In this document: piece after piece, positions 59,460-64,000 of the stretch | How positions within the stretch are numbered: position 1 is the stretch's first letter | Layout: the number at the start of each line of letters is the position of its first letter | From: Leclercia sp. LSNIH1 | Lineage (GTDB): Bacteria > Pseudomonadota > Gammaproteobacteria > Enterobacterales > Enterobacteriaceae | Direction: 5' to 3' | DNA: 64,000 bases | Assembly (NCBI RefSeq): GCF_002902985.1 | Contig: NZ_CP026167.1 | Location: 4,526,001 to 4,590,000 of the forward strand | Made by a program: the position numbers and the translations under genes | The notes under the pieces: generated by a model | What the model was told of the DNA's origin: nothing | Seen by the model: only the letters and a program-made list of their open reading frames with translations | Databases searched by the model: none

Positions 59460-60359
59460 TTAACGTTGCTCTTTTTCTTGCTGGAGCCGCTGCGCTAATG
59501 CCCGTAGCGCGGGGAGATACTGTTCATCGACAGGGGCAAACGGCTTGCGGCACAGCGGAACATCAATCACGTCCATATAGTGCAGCACCGTTTTCAGGCC
59601 GCGGAATACGCCCACGTTGACCAGCAGGTCGATCACTTCATTACACTTGACCTGCAACGCTTTGGCGGTGGCGATATCCCCCTCCTTTAGCGCCCTGACG
59701 ATCCCCTGATAGCGCCAGCCCATGATGTTATAGGTGCTGCCGATGCCACCATCCGCACCCGCCAGCAGGCCGGAGGCGAAAATCTCATCGTAACCGTTGT
59801 ACAGCACCAGATCCGGGTGTGCCCGGCGGATCTGCTCCATCTGATAGAGATCGCCGGAGGTCTGCTTCAGCGCGCCCACGCCGGGTAAGGTCACCAGCGT
59901 ATTGATCTGATCCAGAGAGAGTTTGACCCCGCTCAGGGCCGGGATGTTGTAGACCACCATCGGCAACCCATCTGCTGAATCAATAATTTCCCGATAGTGA
60001 TCGAAATGCTCTTCAAAGCTGAACGGATAGTAGAAGGGCGTGACCGCAGAGACGGCGTCATAGCCATAGCGGCTGGCCGCCTGGGCCAACTGCTGGCTCT
60101 CGTGGGTGCTGACGGTGCCGACATGGGCGATCAGGGTGACTTTGCCTTTTGCTTCTTCAGCAACGATCTCAAGCACTTCCTGACGTTCGGCGCTGTTCTG
60201 CACGAAGGCTTCGCCGGTAGATCCCCCAACATAGAGGCCATCGATGCCCTGGGCAATGTTGAACCGTACCAGCTGGCGCAAGCTTTGCGTATCCAGCTGC
60301 TGGTTGCGATCGAACGGTGTAAGCAGTGCGGGCATAACCCCTTTAAGCGTGACGGACAT
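59460..60359 (-). CDS. nanA: N-acetylneuraminate lyase
   Basis: Class I aldolase cleaving sialic acid to N-acetylmannosamine and pyruvate. The 299 residues have the DapA-family motif [15 protein letters not shown], catalytic Tyr in [11 protein letters not shown] and Schiff-base Lys in [14 protein letters not shown]. It is the first gene of nanA-T-E-K-Q, downstream of the NanR operator. Length is near E. coli (297). Confidence 0.98.
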   Translation of the reverse strand: MSVTLKGVMPALLTPFDRNQQLDTQSLRQLVRFNIAQGIDGLYVGGSTGEAFVQNSAERQEVLEIVAEEAKGKVTLIAHVGTVSTHESQQLAQAASRYGYDAVSAVTPFYYPFSFEEHFDHYREIIDSADGLPMVVYNIPALSGVKLSLDQINTLVTLPGVGALKQTSGDLYQMEQIRRAHPDLVLYNGYDEIFASGLLAGADGGIGSTYNIMGWRYQGIVRALKEGDIATAKALQVKCNEVIDLLVNVGVFRGLKTVLHYMDVIDVPLCRKPFAPVDEQYLPALRALAQRLQQEKEQR

Positions 60360-60395
60360 AGATACCTCGAATGTAATGTGATGACGCGATAATGG

Positions 60396-60418
60396 TAGAC
60401 CTTTATACCTGTTATACC
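60396..60418 (-). promoter_or_regulatory. NanR operator upstream of nanA
   Basis: On the minus strand the repeats GGTATA, GGTATA and GGTCTA are spaced by three and two bases. NanR binds tandem GGTATA repeats. The third repeat carries one change. Confidence 0.85.
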
Positions 60419-60486
60419 AGACACATTAAAAACAGCGCGATCGAAATGCGCAGAACGCGATCGAGTTCACTAAATCATCGAGGCGA

Positions 60487-61272
60487 TTATTTGCGGCGTT
60501 TTTTGCCCTGCTCGAAGGCGTGCCAGGTGGCGAAAACGCTGGTGAGGTGGGCCTGTAATGCCTCTTCAGCCGCATCGGGATCGTGGCTGCGGATAGCGTT
60601 AAAGATGGCGATATGTTGTTGATAGCTGGTGTTATTATGCTCGTGCAGCGCCTGCTCCGGTACCGTGGGGCGCGCGGCAATCAGCCAGTCGATCAGCGCC
60701 ACGTGGATCGCCAAAAAGATCGGGTTGTTGGGGATCTCCGCCAGCACGCGGTGAAATTCCACGTCGGAGCGAATAAACAGCGCATTGTCATCCAGCGACT
60801 GGCTGTTCAACGTCAGGGCTTTTTCCAGCAGGGCAATCTGCTCATCGCTGGCATGCTGTGCAGCATGGCGCACCAGGCTGGACTCAAAGAACAGGCGCAG
60901 CTGCTCAAAATGAGCGATCCCACCCGGATGGGCGAGGAAATCTTTTGCCATACCGGAGAGTTCGCTAATGATGGTGTCCGCAGAGGGGCGCGAAATACGG
61001 GCGCGCTCGCCGTTCTGGATCTGCACCAGCCCTTTGCGTTTGAGTGCCGCCAGCGCCTCGCGCACTGAAGGTCGCCCGACATTAAAAAAGGCCATCAGCT
61101 CACGTTCAGAGGGCAGCTGTTCACCTTCGGCAAACTCACGGCGACGGATCATCTGCTCCAGCTCTTCTTCCACCATCTCGGACAATTTTTTGCGCGCCAG
61201 CGGGCGACGACGCAATGTCCGCCCAATGGTTTCAGAGGAGATTTCTGTCTGTTTTTCGCTGGAAAGAGTCAT
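60487..61272 (-). CDS. nanR: Transcriptional repressor NanR
   Basis: GntR/FadR-family repressor of sialic-acid genes, released by N-acetylneuraminate. The 261 residues from [39 protein letters not shown] have the winged helix ([23 protein letters not shown]) and a C-terminal FCD effector domain (about 95-250). The start was chosen by likeness to E. coli NanR (263); 37 more codons are open upstream. It is encoded upstream of and in the same direction as nanA. Confidence 0.95.
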   Translation of the reverse strand: MTLSSEKQTEISSETIGRTLRRRPLARKKLSEMVEEELEQMIRRREFAEGEQLPSERELMAFFNVGRPSVREALAALKRKGLVQIQNGERARISRPSADTIISELSGMAKDFLAHPGGIAHFEQLRLFFESSLVRHAAQHASDEQIALLEKALTLNSQSLDDNALFIRSDVEFHRVLAEIPNNPIFLAIHVALIDWLIAARPTVPEQALHEHNNTSYQQHIAIFNAIRSHDPDAAEEALQAHLTSVFATWHAFEQGKKRRK

Positions 61273-61617
61273 AGACGCTACATCATAAGAAGTTGAGTTA
61301 AGGAGTTCTTTATCATAACACAGGCGTTGGTGCCAGGTGCGATGGGTTACGCAGGTGCCAGAGGATAACGTCAACGCAGACATTCACTTATATGGCGCGG
61401 TAGACCCAAATGGCCCCGGCGTTATCGCGACGCTCACCTGAAACTTTCTCAAACTGTGAACCCGCTACAAACGCATATTTAACACTCTTCTGAAACCCCT
61501 TGCTCACGCGCTTCCCTGTTTCTACGCTTATTCTCACGCAGGGCAACACCCCTCTTACACCAAACAAGCCTGCGCGCTGATGCGTTAACTTGCAACCTGT
61601 GAATGGGAGAGCCCCCT
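61273..61617. other. Intergenic region between nanR and the YceI gene
   Basis: 345 bp containing the divergent starts of nanR and the YceI-like gene. Only the Shine-Dalgarno of the latter (GGGAGA at 61605-61610) is recognised. No RNA gene, repeat or convincing operator was seen. Confidence 0.5.
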
Positions 61618-62172
61618 ATGCTGCGCCGCATTCTTCTGCTGGTCTTCATGATCGCTTGCCCGTCGCTTTACGCCGCCCCCGTCGTCTATGTCATCGACAC
61701 GCAGAAGACCGCCATCAGGCTGTCGTGGCGCGCCTTCGGCGGCATACCCTCCTGGGCGCATCTCCAGGGGGTGACGGGGACGGTCACGCTGAACCCGGAC
61801 AATGAATATGACGATCGCATCCGGGTGTCGGTGCCGGTCGCCACACTTCAGGCCTCCAACAATCTGCTCACCTGGCAGTTGAAAAGCGATATGTTTTTTG
61901 ACGCCGCCCGCTACCCGACGATCACCTTTACCAGCACCCGGGTGGTGAAAGTTAAGGACGATCATTACCGCGCGTTCGGCACTCTCACCGTCCGGGATCT
62001 CAGCCGTCCGGTGATCCTCGAAGCCACGCTCGATCGTCTGCCGGACGAGGCGATCGCGCTGCATGCCACCACCGCCATCTCCCGTTCAGCGTACAAGATG
62101 GATCGCTTTGCGCTGGTGGTGGACGATCGCATCGCCATTGCCATTGAGATCCAGGCGATGCGGCGTCAGTAA
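61618..62172 (+). CDS. YceI family secreted protein
   Basis: Predicted periplasmic lipocalin-like protein binding an isoprenoid or fatty ligand. The 184 residues start with a signal peptide (MLRRILLLVFMIACPSLYA) then the YceI barrel (VYVIDTQKTAIRLSWRAFGG, SNNLLTWQLKSDMFFDAARYPTITF, TVRDLSRPVILEA). The start at 61618, seven bases after GGAGA, is preferred over an ATG five codons earlier. Several YceI paralogues exist in enterobacteria; this is not the yceI locus. Function here is unknown. Confidence 0.85.
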   Translation: MLRRILLLVFMIACPSLYAAPVVYVIDTQKTAIRLSWRAFGGIPSWAHLQGVTGTVTLNPDNEYDDRIRVSVPVATLQASNNLLTWQLKSDMFFDAARYPTITFTSTRVVKVKDDHYRAFGTLTVRDLSRPVILEATLDRLPDEAIALHATTAISRSAYKMDRFALVVDDRIAIAIEIQAMRRQ

Positions 62173-62856
62173 AATTTCGACCTGATACAATAATATTTAT
62201 TAATAATTGCTCCGGTAAAAAATCCCGCCTGTTCTATACTGCCTTTCAGAAAATAATAAACGCGCATAAAATAGTACAAACGTCGTAGAGCGTTTTGTAG
62301 AAGGCGTTATCCAGACGAGAAAAAATCATACCTTTGTATTATTCAAAAATTCAGCAACGCTTCTATTAGCCGGTGGCGAAAATATAATAAATAGCGTGTT
62401 ATCGCGCCCTCGAATTTAATAAATATAAAAGCTAATCCAGCGATGAAACTTGTGATCTCTCGCAATCTCCGCTTCATCATCCGCACTAACAAAACCCGAC
62501 ACATAAGAATAAAAATAGATAAAATACAACATTTTAATCAATAATTCTGGCGATTGCCCACTGGTTTATTAGGTTTCAACGCGGTTAAGTAAGCGCCTAT
62601 GCTTTATTTCACCGCTTCGTCATTTGCGCTTTTGGTTCTTTATGACTATATCCTTTAATGCACTTATAAAAAGCCAGCAATATAAATAACAGGGATGGCA
62701 ATCATCACGCCTGCGCAAAAAAAAAGTCGCAGAAAAATTATTACAGCAGAACATTATTTCTGACAAATAGTGTCTCCTTCGGGACGCTTAAACTCTGCTG
62801 AAAGAAAAACGATTTTTACACACAGCATTCATTACACTCTGTTGGGAGTCATACAA
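62173..62856. other. AT-rich intergenic region upstream of the adhesin gene
   Basis: 684 bp without an open frame of note on either strand, clearly richer in A and T than its neighbours (for example near 62180-62420 and 62490-62560). It probably holds the adhesin promoter and may attract H-NS. No specific operator was identified. Confidence 0.6.
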
Positions 62857-64000
62857 ATGAGTAAATTCACTGTTATCTCCAGACTGACGCATCAACAAAC
62901 AGTCGCAGAAGGTAACCAGATCATTCTGGGCGAGGATTCCGTTGTTAAGCTCGATGCAGGCAGGGGCGATATTGCCAGTTATTCCCGCAGCAATAACGAT
63001 TTGCTGGTCAGGATGACCAACGGCGAAACCGTGACGCTGAAGAACTACTACATCAACGATCATCAGCTGGTACTGAATGAAAACGGCGCGCTGTGGTGGA
63101 TTGAAGATCCGCTGACGGTTGAGCGTTACCAGTCGATCCCGTCAACCGACGCGTTGATTGCCGGTAACGTCAGTAGCTCATCGGGCGATACTCCTATCTG
63201 GCCGTGGGTGCTGGGTGGCGTGGCCGCAGCGGGGGGCATTGCGCTGGCGGCAGGCGGTGGGGGTGGGGGCGGCGGCGGTGGCGACGATCGCATCGATCCG
63301 GGTCCGGTAGCGCAGGATACCACGCCGCCCGGCGCGCCCACTAACCTGCATTTCGCCAACGGTAACACCCAGCTGCTCGGCAGCGCCGAAGCCAACAGCA
63401 TGGTAACCATCACCGATGCCAGCGGTAACGTGGTGGGCAAAGCCAAAGCCAACGGCAATGGTGAATTTACCGTCGAGCTGGGGGTGCCCTACACCAACGG
63501 CGAGACGCTGACGGCCACAGCCGCCGACAGCTCCGGCAACGTTAGTCCGCCCACCAGCCTTACCGCCGCGGATACCACCCCGCCAGATGCGCCCATGATT
63601 ATTATCGCTGACGACAACGCCGGCAGCCTGACCGGGGCGCTGAACAGCGATCAGACCACCGACGATCCGCGCCCGGTCTTTAGCGGCAGCGGCGAGGCCG
63701 GTTCGACCATCACGGTGTATGATAACGGGAAGAACATCGGCAGCACGGTAGTGAACAGTGACGGTAGCTGGACGTTTACCCCCACCGCCGATCTCGCTAA
63801 CGGCTTGCATCAGATCACCGCCAGCGCCACCGACCCGGCAGGCAATACCAGCCCGGACTCTCCCGCGTTCAACCTCACCATCGATACCGTCGCCCCGAAT
63901 GCGCCGGTTCTGCAGGTGATGGATGAGGTAGGCAACATCCAGGGGTTCATCACCTCCGGGGGTTTTACCGATGACAACCAGCCGGTGCTGAGCGGTACGG
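62857..64000 (+). CDS. bapA: BapA-like large Ig-repeat surface adhesin (N-terminal part)
   Basis: Biofilm-associated giant adhesin, presumably exported by a type I system. Only 381 codons are in the window and no stop is reached. Residues 1-~110 form the BapA prefix-like domain. A hydrophobic segment (113-132, WPWVLGGVAAAGGIALAA) precedes ten glycines (133-142), then Ig-like repeats begin (DTTPPGAPTNL, DTTPPDAPMII, DTVAPNAPVLQ), each with GSAEA/GSGEAG and DPAGN-like blocks. GGGAG lies eight bases before the ATG. In Salmonella, bapA also lies near smpB-ssrA. The full repeat number and C-terminal secretion signal are unseen. Confidence 0.88.
   Translation, partial: MSKFTVISRLTHQQTVAEGNQIILGEDSVVKLDAGRGDIASYSRSNNDLLVRMTNGETVTLKNYYINDHQLVLNENGALWWIEDPLTVERYQSIPSTDALIAGNVSSSSGDTPIWPWVLGGVAAAGGIALAAGGGGGGGGGGDDRIDPGPVAQDTTPPGAPTNLHFANGNTQLLGSAEANSMVTITDASGNVVGKAKANGNGEFTVELGVPYTNGETLTATAADSSGNVSPPTSLTAADTTPPDAPMIIIADDNAGSLTGALNSDQTTDDPRPVFSGSGEAGSTITVYDNGKNIGSTVVNSDGSWTFTPTADLANGLHQITASATDPAGNTSPDSPAFNLTIDTVAPNAPVLQVMDEVGNIQGFITSGGFTDDNQPVLSGT

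Overview
The window is core chromosome of an enterobacterium. The gene order matches the E. coli K-12 segment era/rnc/lepBA through rpoE, rrnG, clpB, pheA/tyrA/aroF, ffh, recN and ssrA almost gene for gene. Accessory genes not found at this position in E. coli, a G+C-rich coding style, and a nan operon plus a BapA-like adhesin beside ssrA point to the Enterobacter/Lelliottia/Leclercia neighbourhood rather than Escherichia. The genus is an inference and was not tested by search.

Region 1-7.7 kb (minus strand): era (cut by the window edge), rnc, lepB and lepA, then the envelope-stress operon rpoE-rseA-rseB-rseC. A probable RseD leader peptide and a sigma-E-like promoter lie in front of rpoE. 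Region 7.7-22 kb: nadB (with a NadR operator), trmN, srmB, grcA (with paired FNR sites), ung, yfiF, trxC, tapT, patZ, pssA, yfiM, kgtP and a DUF4385 gene. Region 22-27.5 kb: a complete rRNA operon on the minus strand (16S - tRNA-Glu - 23S - 5S) with P1/P2 promoters and a long 23S-5S spacer that carries an ERIC-like element.

Region 27.6-38.3 kb: clpB (sigma-32 promoter), rluD-pgeF, bamD, raiA (CRP site), the pheL-pheA attenuation unit, and the aroF-tyrA operon with TyrR boxes. An SMP-30/gluconolactonase-family gene sits between pheA and tyrA. Region 38.3-49 kb: yfiL, then yfiR-dgcN (c-di-GMP control). yfiB is not found; its place is taken by an opposed pair, a DUF2946 Met/His-rich protein and a PepSY membrane protein, which I read as a probable copper or metal module. 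Next come rpsP-rimM-trmD-rplS, ffh, ypjD-corB and grpE. Region 49-54.2 kb: nadK, recN (two LexA boxes), bamE, ratA-rnfH, smpB and ssrA (tmRNA).

Region 54.2-64 kb is the accessory end: an ABM monooxygenase and an MDR oxidoreductase pair, a full sialic-acid catabolic operon nanA-T-E-K-Q with its repressor gene nanR, a secreted YceI-like protein, a 0.7 kb AT-rich gap, and the first 381 codons of a large BapA-like Ig-repeat surface adhesin that runs off the window. No insertion sequence, integrase, CRISPR array or clear pseudogene was seen. The features closest to an undescribed system are the DUF2946/PepSY pair replacing yfiB, and the co-location of sialic-acid use with a giant adhesin next to ssrA.
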